Source: Rhodospirillales bacterium (GTDB taxonomy: Bacteria > Pseudomonadota > Alphaproteobacteria > Micavibrionales > Micavibrionaceae). From it: DNA of 64,000 nt. The notes beneath the pieces were generated by a model that was given only the letters and a program-made list of their open reading frames with translations, ran no database searches and had not been told where the DNA came from. Location: NCBI GenBank assembly GCA_020638395.1, contig JACKIP010000004.1:1-64000 (forward strand). The letters are read 5' to 3'. Positions 8,644-16,475 of this stretch are shown in pieces; the stretch's first letter is position 1, and every line of letters begins with the position of its first letter. The position numbers and the translations under genes were made by a program.

Positions 8644-9354
8644 ATGAGTCAGAATACGACCTCCTCGACCTTGTTTACGGCCGCTATATCTCAAAGAGCA
8701 GAGCTGATTGCCCTCTCACAGCTTATTGCGGAACACCTCGGCGAAGAAACACTCCGGCAACAGGAGCCGGTGATTATCACATTATATGGAGAACCGAATT
8801 CCGGAAAAAGCCTGATCCCCACCGCGATGCGCGCGCAAAAACTGGGGACAGCGACCATTGAACCGGGGATTATGACCGAACACCTTTGGGCTGCAAGACA
8901 GGCCCCGTCCGGAGCATATCTCACGATCCAGTTCAAGAATTGTAACTTTAATAATAATCCGGAGTCTCCTTCAGCGGCATTATTAACATTTAATCCGCTG
9001 ACAAAACGCAATCTTAAATCCGAAGGAGATCTGATTTTTGTGCAGAATCCCGCCCCCGCTTATCGACATCTTTCGGATATGAGCCTGACGGTTACGCCAA
9101 CTGAGGACACCCCTCCCTACCGGACGTGGGAGCGTGTCATAGAGATTGAAATATTAGACCCCCGCCTTCTGGAGGATAAAACCTTCCTGACATTCTGGAA
9201 CAATCTCAGTATGGAACAGGTGAGAGACGCCGCACAGCAGGTTCCGGAGGATTACTTAAAAACTCCGGGCCAGACCTATCCGGCTATTGATTATGCAGGG
9301 GTTACCTCCTCAGAATCTCATCAGGACAGAGCCCCAGGTCATCCCTCCCCCTAA
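8644..9354 (+). CDS. P-loop NTPase-like protein of unknown function
   Basis: 236 residues. A clear Walker A, LYGEPNSGKSLI, follows a helix and loop (AELIALSQLIAEHL), an arrangement reminiscent of TsaE-type small P-loop ATPases; no Walker B or TsaE-like C-terminal motif is obvious, so this resemblance is only a hint. The middle (AYLTIQFKNCNFNN; ALLTFNPL) looks like beta strands. The C-terminus is polar and proline-rich. Its last 45 nt overlap the end of fabH on the other strand. Linked to the preceding unknown gene. Confidence 0.65.
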   Translation: MSQNTTSSTLFTAAISQRAELIALSQLIAEHLGEETLRQQEPVIITLYGEPNSGKSLIPTAMRAQKLGTATIEPGIMTEHLWAARQAPSGAYLTIQFKNCNFNNNPESPSAALLTFNPLTKRNLKSEGDLIFVQNPAPAYRHLSDMSLTVTPTEDTPPYRTWERVIEIEILDPRLLEDKTFLTFWNNLSMEQVRDAAQQVPEDYLKTPGQTYPAIDYAGVTSSESHQDRAPGHPSP

Positions 9355-10263
9355 AGCTTCGAACAGAACGACCTGTCCCCGCTTGATATTGCCGCTGGAT
9401 ACGGCTTCGTGAAACGCAAGAGGGATTGAAGCCGCAGAAGTATTGCCATGACGATCCACCGTCACCACGACCTGATCCATAGACATTTTGAGTTTTCTGG
9501 CCGTTGCTTCGATAATCCGGATATTGGCCTGATGCGGAACCAGCCAGTCAATATCTGCGGCCTCCAACCCTGTCGACTCCAACGTTTCCGCCACAATCCC
9601 GCTCATGGAATTTACCGCGAATTTAAAGACTTCGGGGCCATCCATCTCAATAAATCCGGTTTCAGACGGAACATGCAACAGGCCCTGATACTGACCGTCT
9701 GCGTGCAGATGTGCCGATAAAATGCCTTGATCTGCGCTGGTTCCCTGCCCGTCACAGGCTTCCAGAATGACCGCCCCGGCACCATCTCCAAACAGGACAC
9801 AGGTCCGGCGATCTGACCAGTCAAGCAGAGAGGAAAATTTTTCTGCGCCGATCACCAGCAATCTTCTGGCAATACCGTTCTTAATCAGGGAATCGGCGGT
9901 ACTAAGTGCGTAGACAAACCCGCAACACGCGGCCTGCATATCAAAGCTCGGTCCTTTGCCAATCGCCAGAGCATCCTGTACCGCCACGGCAACAGACGGG
10001 AATGGACGATCAGCCGTCGCCGTCGCCACGATCACGCCATCAATATCGGCCCCGCTCAATCCTGAATGGGCCAAAGCCTGCCGTGCCGCTACCACCGCCA
10101 TATCCGATGTCTGTTCATCCTCCGCGGCGATATGACGCTCCCGAATCCCTGTGCGCTGGACAATCCATTCATCAGTTGTCTCAACAATAGACTCAAGATC
10201 CTTATTCGTCAGGATTTTCTGCGGAAGATAACTCCCCGTGCCGGCAATACGTGTACGCTTCAT
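9310..10263 (-). CDS. fabH: 3-oxoacyl-ACP synthase III (KAS III)
   Basis: Starts fatty acid synthesis by condensing acetyl-CoA with malonyl-ACP. 317 residues, the usual length. Thiolase fold with the catalytic triad Cys113 (QAACCGF), His244 (VPHQANIRI) and Asn274 (HGNTSAASIP), and the C-terminal GGGMTWGSVLMRF. The ATG is at 10263, 20 bp after plsX, so the order is plsX-fabH as in most proteobacteria. Here ihfA and the MerR regulator that often follow fabH in alphaproteobacteria are absent, and the unknown P-loop gene converges on it instead. Confidence 0.97.
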   Translation of the reverse strand: MKRTRIAGTGSYLPQKILTNKDLESIVETTDEWIVQRTGIRERHIAAEDEQTSDMAVVAARQALAHSGLSGADIDGVIVATATADRPFPSVAVAVQDALAIGKGPSFDMQAACCGFVYALSTADSLIKNGIARRLLVIGAEKFSSLLDWSDRRTCVLFGDGAGAVILEACDGQGTSADQGILSAHLHADGQYQGLLHVPSETGFIEMDGPEVFKFAVNSMSGIVAETLESTGLEAADIDWLVPHQANIRIIEATARKLKMSMDQVVVTVDRHGNTSAASIPLAFHEAVSSGNIKRGQVVLFEALGGGMTWGSVLMRF

Positions 10264-10283
10264 ACTCTATACTTTATAATTGG

Positions 10284-11321
10284 TTATATGTCCGTGACTT
10301 GTGATACGTCATCATCCATCAAAGATTCCAGTTCCCGTGCAACTTTGCGGTTGTAATCATTGCCGACCAGATCACACGCCAGTAATAACGCCCGGGAAAA
10401 TCCGTAAGAATCACTACCGCCATGACTTTTGACACAAATTCCGTTTAATCCCAAGAACATTCCACCGTTATAGAACCGCGGGTCCGCCCGTCTTTTCAGG
10501 TTTTTCATCGCACCAGAGGCCAGAAGCATTCCCAACATCGCCAAGGGAGATGATTTGACGCTTTGTTTCAGGAAATGGGTAATCAGTTCGCTGGTGCCCT
10601 CGGCAACCTTCAAAGCCACATTACCGGTAAAGCCATCTGTAACGACAACATCTGTTGTTCCCCGCGGGATGTCGTTGCCTTCGACATTGCCGTAGTACGT
10701 TCCGGGGATCGTGTGAGTGCGGAGAATCTCTCCGGTCAATTTGACCTGATCCGTCCCCTTCATGTCTTCCGAGCCGACATTCAACAGGCCGATCGTCGGA
10801 TTTGCAATTCCTTTAATCACCCGCGCAAACACCGCGCCAAGAATAGCGAACTGCACCAGATTTTCAGAATCACAAGAACTATTGGCCCCCAGATCCAGCA
10901 TAATCACTTCGCCACGCATGGTCGGCAAGACGCTGGCAATCGCCGGGCGTCTGATTTGCGGTAAAGTCTTTAGGATCATTTTGGAAATGGCCATCAACGC
11001 ACCGGTATTTCCGGAAGACACAACGGCCTGCGCCCGTCCTGTAGCAACAGCATCAATTGCAAGACGCATACTGGAATTTTTAGCTTGCCGCAAGGCAACG
11101 GAGGGTTTTTCATGCCCGGAGATGACCTGATCCGTGTGGACGATCTCACTCACACCCCGCAAGGAGGCATGATGTGCCATCGCTTTTTCAATTTCGTCCT
11201 GATGTCCAAAAAAGATAAACCGGCACTCCGGGTGCTGCTTCAGACACAAAGCCGCCCCGGCAACCGAGGCGCTGACGCCGTGATCGCCCCCCATTGCATC
11301 AATAGCCAGTGAGAGTGTCAT
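10284..11321 (-). CDS. plsX: Phosphate acyltransferase
   Basis: Makes acyl-phosphate from acyl-ACP for phosphatidic acid synthesis. 345 residues with the PlsX opening LAIDAMGGDHG, the GHEKPSVALRQAKNSSM segment, SSGNTGA and DGFTGNVALKVAEG. Peripheral membrane or cytosolic. It lies downstream of rpmF and directly upstream of fabH, forming the standard rpmF-plsX-fabH lipid/ribosome cluster. Confidence 0.97.
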   Translation of the reverse strand: MTLSLAIDAMGGDHGVSASVAGAALCLKQHPECRFIFFGHQDEIEKAMAHHASLRGVSEIVHTDQVISGHEKPSVALRQAKNSSMRLAIDAVATGRAQAVVSSGNTGALMAISKMILKTLPQIRRPAIASVLPTMRGEVIMLDLGANSSCDSENLVQFAILGAVFARVIKGIANPTIGLLNVGSEDMKGTDQVKLTGEILRTHTIPGTYYGNVEGNDIPRGTTDVVVTDGFTGNVALKVAEGTSELITHFLKQSVKSSPLAMLGMLLASGAMKNLKRRADPRFYNGGMFLGLNGICVKSHGGSDSYGFSRALLLACDLVGNDYNRKVARELESLMDDDVSQVTDI

Positions 11322-11429
11322 ATGAGCAGAATACTAGATGATTCCATATCCCCATGAAAGGGAAATAATACCTTGTCCACACCCCGTCGCAAGACCATGT
11401 CCGGGATGCGGTATGTCATGATAATGCGC

Positions 11430-11606
11430 TTACGCTTCGTCCAGAACCTGACGTCCCTTATACATTCCTGTTTTCAGGTCAATATGGTGACGGCGCTTTG
11501 CTTCACCTGTGTGTGAGTCTTCGACCCAGTTCACAGACTTCAGGGCATCATGAGCGCGACGTTGACCGCGCTTCATTGGGGTTGTTTTTCTCTTGGGAAC
11601 AGCCAT
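11430..11606 (-). CDS. rpmF: 50S ribosomal protein L32
   Basis: 58 residues starting MAVPKRKTTPMKRGQRRAHD, the signature N-terminus of bacterial L32, and ending GMYKGRQVLDEA. No zinc-binding cysteines, so this is the C-minus form. ATG at 11606, stop at 11430. About 110 bp upstream of plsX on the same strand. In many genomes the DUF177 gene directly precedes rpmF; here a repeat cluster of about 0.4 kb separates them. Confidence 0.96.
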   Translation of the reverse strand: MAVPKRKTTPMKRGQRRAHDALKSVNWVEDSHTGEAKRRHHIDLKTGMYKGRQVLDEA

Positions 11607-11690
11607 GTCTCAAATCCTTATCTTAAAAGAATGTTATCTTTAACGAAGCTCGCGGAAAAATTCAAGGAAAAAGTTTAACGCTCCCACACC

Positions 11691-12016
11691 CCCTCAATTT
11701 CGTCATTACACGGCTTTCGAAGAAAGTCCGTGTGATCCATATTTTTAACCGCAGAGACGCAGGGCGCGCAGAGAGTATTTTCCTTCCCTCTGCGTTTTCC
11801 TTGTGACCAGGACGTGAACGAAATGGAAAGGATAAACTTTGAACCGCAAAGTAAGACAAAGAATCAATATGGATCACACGCACAAAGCCGTGTGATGACG
11901 GCACCGGGAAATGTCCTAAAATAAATGAAAATTACTATAATTATGTCATCCCTGCGCAGGCAGGGATCCAGACTTTGTCTTACTTTATCTTACTTTGTAT
12001 TACTTTGCGGTTCAAA
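11691..12016. repeat. Nested repeat cluster (families B, H, G, F)
   Basis: Fills the gap between rpmF and the DUF177 gene. In order: B copy (11691-11745); an AACCGCAGAGACGCAGGG motif (family H, about 11747-11800); a GAACCGCAAAGTAAGACAAA motif (family G, 11838-11861); an inverted B-type palindrome whose outer end ATTACTATA matches family A (11865-11939); a palindrome around CCTGCGCAGGCAGGGATCC (family F, 11944-11972); an inverted G copy (11973-12016). The two B palindromes face each other. I see no gene in this stretch. Confidence 0.8.
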
Positions 12017-12032
12017 CCTGTTTAAGCAGCCT

Positions 12033-12638
12033 CTACCCCTCGTCCTTCAATGCTTTCAGAGCGGCAAACGGATTTTCTCTCCGGGGGGCGCTATCCGATT
12101 CTCCGGATGCCTCCAGGCCGCTCACCTCTTCGCTGCGCGGAAACGGGTTGAGGGACAGGGATAAATATTGCGTGACCAGTTCCCCCAGATCAATCTTGCC
12201 GTCAATGACCGGCTCCGGGTCTTCCGCTTCCTCAAGAACAGGAAATTCATGATCTGATTTCATTTTATCACGTTCATGCCGTGCCCGCGCAAAAGAAACA
12301 GCCTGCTGCGGGTCGGCGAACCATCCCTCCAAGGTTTCCTCAATCTGGTCGGGAACAGGCTTCAACGTCGCAATGCACTCCTGCACCACGCGTGCCTTGA
12401 ATGTTCCGCCAACCTTTATCACCCGCTTGTCCCGGCGTTTTACTTTTAACTTTGCCACCAGATCCGACACTTCGAGAAGATTCAACCGCCGTGCCATATT
12501 TTTGCGGGCCTCCGCATCCGGAGAAATCGTCAGCCGCACCTCAGCCTCCCCAACATCCTCAACGGGCAATAAATACGACCATTCAGGAATAATCACATTT
12601 GCATGATCCACTGTTTCCGCCATAATTTTAATCCTCAT
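12033..12638 (-). CDS. YceD-family DUF177 protein
   Basis: 201 residues, DUF177/YceD family, thought to act in large-subunit rRNA or L32 metabolism. The middle conserved block is VGGTFKARVVQECIATLKPV followed by acidic residues and IDLGELVTQYLSLSLNPFPR. The start at 12638 overlaps the stop of the upstream chaperone gene as ATGA, so translation is probably coupled; an internal ATG at 12623 is an alternative. It points towards rpmF, as in other alphaproteobacteria, with repeats in between. Confidence 0.9.
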   Translation of the reverse strand: MRIKIMAETVDHANVIIPEWSYLLPVEDVGEAEVRLTISPDAEARKNMARRLNLLEVSDLVAKLKVKRRDKRVIKVGGTFKARVVQECIATLKPVPDQIEETLEGWFADPQQAVSFARARHERDKMKSDHEFPVLEEAEDPEPVIDGKIDLGELVTQYLSLSLNPFPRSEEVSGLEASGESDSAPRRENPFAALKALKDEG

Positions 12639-13183
12639 TCGTTTTTCCCCTCTATAAAGAGATTTTCCGCATTTTGGAAGCTTTTCAAGTCAAGTTCGCA
12701 GAGATGAGCCCATTGCACCCGAATATACCCCGCCATTTTCTGACAAAGTTCATCGGATATATGCGGAAGTGTTCCGTAGATATTTCGCCGGATTGCGCCT
12801 GCCAGAGCGTCCTCCTGCACCTCCGCCAAAGCCTGCTTATAGCTTTGCGCCCGACCGTTAAACCCGTTCAGCATACGCTTCATGTGTCTGGGAACGCTCA
12901 GATCTCCGATGCCCATTTCCCGCAAGGAGCGATCCATATCAAGGAACATCTGGTCAAAAAGAGCCTGAGACAGAATGCGTGCGTCCTCGCTCCCAATGGT
13001 TTCCAGACGTAAAATCAGCAGGGAAATATGCAGGGAAATCATTTCAAACCGACCGTCAACCGTATCCGGCACCTGCCATTCCGCATAAAACCGTGGCTGC
13101 CGCGCCATACTCACCGCTTTTTCATACAAAGCTTCGGCCTGCTGTTCTTCGGGGCGGTGTTTTTTTCTAAAAAATGCAAACAT
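12635..13183 (-). CDS. Ubiquinol-cytochrome c chaperone (CBP3/UQCC1 domain)
   Basis: 182 residues of the CBP3/UQCC1 family, which assists cytochrome bc1 assembly in mitochondria and alphaproteobacteria. Family features include FYAEWQVPDTVDGRFEMISLH, SQALFDQMFLDMDRSLREMG and the GIGDLSVPRHMKRM segment. Mostly helical, cytosolic. It starts at the ATG at 13183 and overlaps the DUF177 gene by 4 bp; divergent from bamE with a 69 bp gap. This pairing is typical of alphaproteobacteria. Confidence 0.9.
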   Translation of the reverse strand: MFAFFRKKHRPEEQQAEALYEKAVSMARQPRFYAEWQVPDTVDGRFEMISLHISLLILRLETIGSEDARILSQALFDQMFLDMDRSLREMGIGDLSVPRHMKRMLNGFNGRAQSYKQALAEVQEDALAGAIRRNIYGTLPHISDELCQKMAGYIRVQWAHLCELDLKSFQNAENLFIEGKNE

Positions 13184-13193
13184 ATCTCATCCG

Positions 13194-13222
13194 TTGAGTC
13201 TTTCTCCTAAACAGGATATATC
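13194..13222 (+). promoter_or_regulatory. Putative sigma70 promoter for bamE
   Basis: TTGAGT, 17 bp, TATATC, 31 bp upstream of the bamE start and within the divergent intergenic region. Assigned by eye. Confidence 0.45.
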
Positions 13223-13252
13223 ATAAGGTAGGAAAAAAGATGGAGTCGTCGC

Positions 13253-13714
13253 ATGATTTTTAAAGTTATGAACAAAAAAAGAGCAGTCCTTCTTTCTACG
13301 CTTGCGATCGTGCCGATAATGCTCACCGCCTGCGCCCCTATGACCGCCACACGCGGCAACCTGCTGGAAGAAAGCCGGACCGAACAAATCAAGGAAGGCG
13401 TTTCCACGCGGGATGATGTGTTCAAGGCTCTGGGATCTCCGACAACGGTGTCCCCGTTTAACAATAATGTCTGGTATTATATGGGGCAAAAAACCGAAAA
13501 GCGGGGTATTTTTGATCCGGATGTTGTCGAGGAAAAAATCGTTGTGGTCAAATTCGATGACAATCAGATCGTCCAGAGCATCGAAGAAATGAATGATGCC
13601 CGGATAGATGTGCCGATTGATGCGCACAAAACCCCGACCTATGGCAATGACGTTACGGTGATCCAGCAGCTTCTGGGTAATCTGGGAAAATTCAATCCCA
13701 AAGACCCGGAATAG
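13253..13714 (+). CDS. bamE: Outer membrane assembly lipoprotein BamE (SmpA/OmlA)
   Basis: 153-residue lipoprotein of the beta-barrel assembly machine. A signal peptide ends in the lipobox LTAC with Cys27, so it should be lipidated and sent to the outer membrane. The mature part has the BamE fold signature IKEGVSTRDDVFKALGSPTT and the strand WYYMGQKTE. The ATG at 13253 has GGAG 8 nt upstream; a second ATG at 13268 is possible. It stands alone, divergent from the bc1 chaperone. Confidence 0.93.
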   Translation: MIFKVMNKKRAVLLSTLAIVPIMLTACAPMTATRGNLLEESRTEQIKEGVSTRDDVFKALGSPTTVSPFNNNVWYYMGQKTEKRGIFDPDVVEEKIVVVKFDDNQIVQSIEEMNDARIDVPIDAHKTPTYGNDVTVIQQLLGNLGKFNPKDPE

Positions 13715-13746
13715 ACCGGCATCGTTCGTGTAATCTACGGAAGTGA

Positions 13747-13769
13747 ATGACCCGGACAAGCCGGGTCAT
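13747..13769. terminator. Strong hairpin after bamE, REP- or terminator-like
   Basis: Perfect 9-bp stem ATGACCCGG/CCGGGTCAT with a 5-nt loop, 33 nt after bamE and between convergent genes. No T-run follows on either strand, so it is not a canonical intrinsic terminator; it may protect 3' ends or be a short repeat. Confidence 0.45.
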
Positions 13770-13811
13770 GACGAAGATGGAAAAGCAGAAGCTTTCCCAC
13801 TAGTTCCTGCA

Positions 13812-14354
13812 TCACGCAGCGTTTTTAGTCTTGTTCAGGCGGGCGATCCCTTCCTGAATCAATTCACGGGCGCGGTCGGCATTGGCCCATCCGGAAACCT
13901 TGACCCATTTGCTTTTTTCCAGATCCTTGTAATGCGTGAAGAAATGCTCGATCTGCTCCCGCAAAATCGGCTGGATATCCATATAATCATGGATGTTCGC
14001 ATGGTATGGAAACAACTTATCGATCGGACGTGCCACGATTTTTTCATCCTGCCCGCCTTCATCTTCCATCAACAGGACCCCCACTGGACGAACAGCCATC
14101 ACCGCACCGGGAATCACCGGCAGTTGTCCGATTGCAATTACGTCCACCGGGTCGCCGTCATCGGACAATGTGTGCGGAATAAATCCGTAATTCCCCGGAT
14201 AAAACATCGGGGTATGAATAAAACGGTCAACTTCCAGAGCGCCGCTATCTTTATCCAGTTCATACTTCACCGGCAACCCACCCATCGGGTTTTCGACGAT
14301 CATGTTGACTTCTTCGGGCGCTTTTTTCCCAATTGAAATTTTGCTGATATCCAT
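13812..14354 (-). CDS. ppa: Inorganic pyrophosphatase (family I)
   Basis: Hydrolyses pyrophosphate and so drives biosynthetic reactions. 180 residues with the metal-binding signature DGDPVDV and the active-site lysine/tyrosine region PVKYELDKDSG and FYPGNYGFIPHT. The ATG at 14354 was preferred over a GTG at 14363 because AAAGGTGA lies 6 nt upstream of the ATG. Single gene, convergent with bamE. Confidence 0.97.
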   Translation of the reverse strand: MDISKISIGKKAPEEVNMIVENPMGGLPVKYELDKDSGALEVDRFIHTPMFYPGNYGFIPHTLSDDGDPVDVIAIGQLPVIPGAVMAVRPVGVLLMEDEGGQDEKIVARPIDKLFPYHANIHDYMDIQPILREQIEHFFTHYKDLEKSKWVKVSGWANADRARELIQEGIARLNKTKNAA

Positions 14355-14430
14355 GTTATTCACCTTTCAAAAATTTGAAAGATTAATATCACAGCCGGGC
14401 GTCCGGTGACAAGACAGAAGTCAGAAAATT

Positions 14431-14934
14431 CTAGATTGGCCGTTGTTGTACGACTTGCAGAAGAACATCATGAATGACGTCCTCTCCCACGACCTGAGCG
14501 CTGACTTTATTCAGGCGCGCTTTGAGTTTATCCACCTGCACGACGCCACCTTTCAGCGAGGCCTGCTTATTCAACGCCCCATACATATCCTGAATATAGG
14601 CATCTTTTAACCGGGGTTTCATTTTGTTAATTTTTTCCGCAGCCGCCGCATCAGCGACCTCAATAGAAACAACCAGAGAAATCACCTGGCTGATGCCATA
14701 TTCATCTATGATCGGTAAAATCAGAGGGTCAAGTTCCACATATTCGTAATGACCAGCCTCCTCGCCTTCACCATGCCCGCCTCCGGATTTTCCATGATCG
14801 GCTTCGGCTTGTGCCCCGGCTTCCGCCTCAACCGACGCCGCTTCGGCTTCTCCGCCCATAAAATACATGTAAGCGCCGCCTCCGCCACCGCCGAGCACCG
14901 CCAAAGCAACCACTGCCATAATTATCTTTTTCAT
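14431..14934 (-). CDS. fliL: FliL-like flagellar basal-body-associated protein
   Basis: 167 residues from the ATG at 14934. One N-terminal membrane segment (IIMAVVALAVLGGGGGGAYMYF), then a low-complexity Glu/Ala/His/Gly linker of about 35 residues, then the periplasmic FliL domain (YVELDPLILPI; ISLVVSIEVAD; PRLKDAYIQDMYGAL). FliL surrounds the stator in flagellated bacteria. No other flagellar gene is in the window; it lies downstream of nusB. Assignment to FliL rests on the domain pattern. Confidence 0.8.
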   Translation of the reverse strand: MKKIIMAVVALAVLGGGGGGAYMYFMGGEAEAASVEAEAGAQAEADHGKSGGGHGEGEEAGHYEYVELDPLILPIIDEYGISQVISLVVSIEVADAAAAEKINKMKPRLKDAYIQDMYGALNKQASLKGGVVQVDKLKARLNKVSAQVVGEDVIHDVLLQVVQQRPI

Positions 14935-15023
14935 ATACGGAAACCCTGTCACGACGCGCTAAAACTACAAGTAACAGTTTACAAAAAATATCTTAATTTT
15001 CCGTTATGCAGCAAATCTTTAGA

Positions 15024-15497
15024 TTAACGGTCCAGAGTTGTTTTCAGGCTATCAAGAATGCCATTGACCAGTTTTGATTCTGCCCCCTCATAGAAAGAGC
15101 GCGTGACATGAATATAATCGGAAATAATCAAAGGCGGGTCAATATCCAGATGCGCCATAAGCTCATATCCGCCGCAATACAAAATAGATAAAACCAAAAG
15201 ATCTTTTTTAACATCAATGGCTTCGTCTTTTTTGATCATATGCTGGTTTATAATGTCTTTCAAATCCGTGAACCGAGTCTGCACCCCTTGCAAAATATCG
15301 GATAACAAGGCCTGATCGGGAGGTAACAACTCCTCATCCTCAACCTGAAACCCGGTAAAATGGTCATGATAATAGGTGAGAATATCTTTTGCACTGGCAC
15401 GGGCCTGCAACCACTGATAAACGCACTGCACAGCCGCCAGCCGGGCCATTGACAGGCGGGCGTGCTTTGATCCTTTTTTCTTGAGCTTTGTATCCAT
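15024..15497 (-). CDS. nusB: Transcription antitermination factor NusB
   Basis: 157 residues, all helical; partner of NusE in rRNA antitermination. Family features: RLAAVQCVYQWLQ near the start and VKKDLLVLSILYCGGYELMAHLDIDPPLIISDYI, then KLVNGILDSL at the C-terminus. The start ATG at 15497 is where homology begins, but no clear Shine-Dalgarno precedes it. Same strand as ribH upstream, the common ribH-nusB arrangement, 70 bp apart. Confidence 0.95.
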   Translation of the reverse strand: MDTKLKKKGSKHARLSMARLAAVQCVYQWLQARASAKDILTYYHDHFTGFQVEDEELLPPDQALLSDILQGVQTRFTDLKDIINQHMIKKDEAIDVKKDLLVLSILYCGGYELMAHLDIDPPLIISDYIHVTRSFYEGAESKLVNGILDSLKTTLDR

Positions 15498-15567
15498 GAG
15501 AAGGGTTATACAGAAGCCCGCAGCCAAAGTCTAGAAACGAACATCAGCTCTGCCGATTATTTCTTCA

Positions 15568-16023
15568 TTACGCCGCCTTTTTAAGACGGGCCCCCTGCAT
15601 GGAGAGCATCATATCAGCAGCCCCGGCCGCTTCGCGGCCTTTTGTCACCATATGATCGGCAAAAAAGCGGATGTTTTCCGGGCTGTGCTCCTGAAACGCC
15701 TGCGGCGTGAGGACAACCGACAGGAACGGCTTTCCAGTTTTCAGTGACACCTCCACGATCCCCCGAACGACTTCCTGCCCGACGAATTCATGCCTGTAAA
15801 TCAATCCGTTAACAACAAATCCGATTCCAACTGCCAGATCATATCCCTCTTGTAAACACTGTTGTCCGACCAGTGGAATTTCGAGGCTCCCCGGTACTTT
15901 TATGATGTCAATCTGAGATCTCGCATATCCTTTCTCCTGCATCGCCTGGATAAAGGCATGTTCCGCAGAGTCCACGATGTCCGTGTGCCAACTGGCGGAA
16001 ATAACAGCAATTTTATGAGTCAT
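15568..16023 (-). CDS. ribH: 6,7-dimethyl-8-ribityllumazine synthase, RibH2-like
   Basis: Penultimate enzyme of riboflavin synthesis. 151 residues from the ATG at 16023 with AAAGGA upstream. Family features are the IAVISASWHTDIVD start and KVPGSLEIPLVGQ. The usual GATAHF-type motif is replaced by NGLIYRHEFVGQEVVRG, and LTPQAFQEH replaces the usual LTTDT, as in type II (RibH2) enzymes of Brucella and Mesorhizobium. The long leader carries an FMN riboswitch, matching the FMN-controlled ribH2 of those species. Confidence 0.93.
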   Translation of the reverse strand: MTHKIAVISASWHTDIVDSAEHAFIQAMQEKGYARSQIDIIKVPGSLEIPLVGQQCLQEGYDLAVGIGFVVNGLIYRHEFVGQEVVRGIVEVSLKTGKPFLSVVLTPQAFQEHSPENIRFFADHMVTKGREAAGAADMMLSMQGARLKKAA

Positions 16024-16170
16024 GGTTTTATGTCCTTTCTGTTTTGTTTCAAAAACCAAAACTCAAGGCAAGAGCGTCCTGCAGAGCGCGATGTACACCA
16101 CGCAGCCCACCCACCGAAGAGCTACGCTCCGGAGATGACACGCGCAGAAACAGGCCTCTGCAACAGCTCA

Positions 16171-16298
16171 TTCTCTTCCATCCGGACTATCACCGTCGGC
16201 TCTGGAATTTCACCAGATCTGCTTGACCCTGCCCCGGTGAAAAGGCAGGCGCTCGCGGGCTGTACCGCCGGTAGGGAGTTTCACCCTGCCCTGAGAAT
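16171..16298 (-). promoter_or_regulatory. FMN riboswitch (RFN element) in the ribH leader
   Basis: Minus strand, 128 nt. All hallmark segments of the RFN element are present in order: TTCTCAGGGCAGGGTGAAA, CTCCCTACCGGCGGTA, AGCCCGCGAGCG, CAGATCTGGTGAAATTCCAG, GCCGACGGTGATAGTCCGG and ATGGAAGAGAA. It ends 147 nt before the ribH ATG. The spacer has several short stems (for example GAGCGTAGCTC) but I could not decide between transcription termination and translational control. Confidence 0.96.
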
Positions 16299-16309
16299 AT
16301 GTTACACCT

Positions 16310-16338
16310 GTCATACCTCTTTTTGCAGCACAGGTCAA
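16310..16338 (-). promoter_or_regulatory. Putative sigma70 promoter for the riboswitch-ribH transcript
   Basis: TTGACC, 17 bp, TATGAC on the minus strand, immediately upstream of the riboswitch; transcription would start within a few bases of the aptamer. Confidence 0.6.
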
Positions 16339-16381
16339 AGAAAGAGATGATCTCACGACCCGCTGCCTTTTTATTTTTTAC

Positions 16382-16410
16382 TTGCTTTTCCTGCGGATAC
16401 GGACTAAATA
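16382..16410 (+). promoter_or_regulatory. Putative sigma70 promoter for the rimP-nusA-infB operon
   Basis: TTGCTT, 17 bp, TAAATA on the plus strand, divergent from the ribH promoter and about 28 bp before a terminator-like hairpin. Confidence 0.45.
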
Positions 16411-16438
16411 CTATCTAAATCCTAAATATGAAATTCAG

Positions 16439-16466
16439 GGTGGGTCCGAAAGGTCCCGCCTTTTTT
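16439..16466 (+). terminator. Terminator-like hairpin in the rimP leader (possible attenuator)
   Basis: GGTGGGTCC, loop GAAA, GGTCCCGCC, then TTTTTT; one T-T mismatch and one G-T pair in the stem. It sits 9 bp before the chosen rimP ATG, so it reads as an intrinsic terminator at the head of the nusA operon. A comparable leader hairpin before rimP is known in other proteobacteria. Confidence 0.65.
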
Positions 16467-16475
16467 GTTAGAAAA

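Noticed and set aside
11839..12016. Fragment of an rRNA or other stable RNA gene
   Set aside because: The repeated CCGCAAAGTAAGACAAAG motif does not match conserved rRNA, tmRNA, SRP or RNase P segments that I can recall.
16428..16475. 16-codon N-terminal extension of rimP
   Set aside because: It contains a terminator-like hairpin and T-run, better explained as leader RNA.
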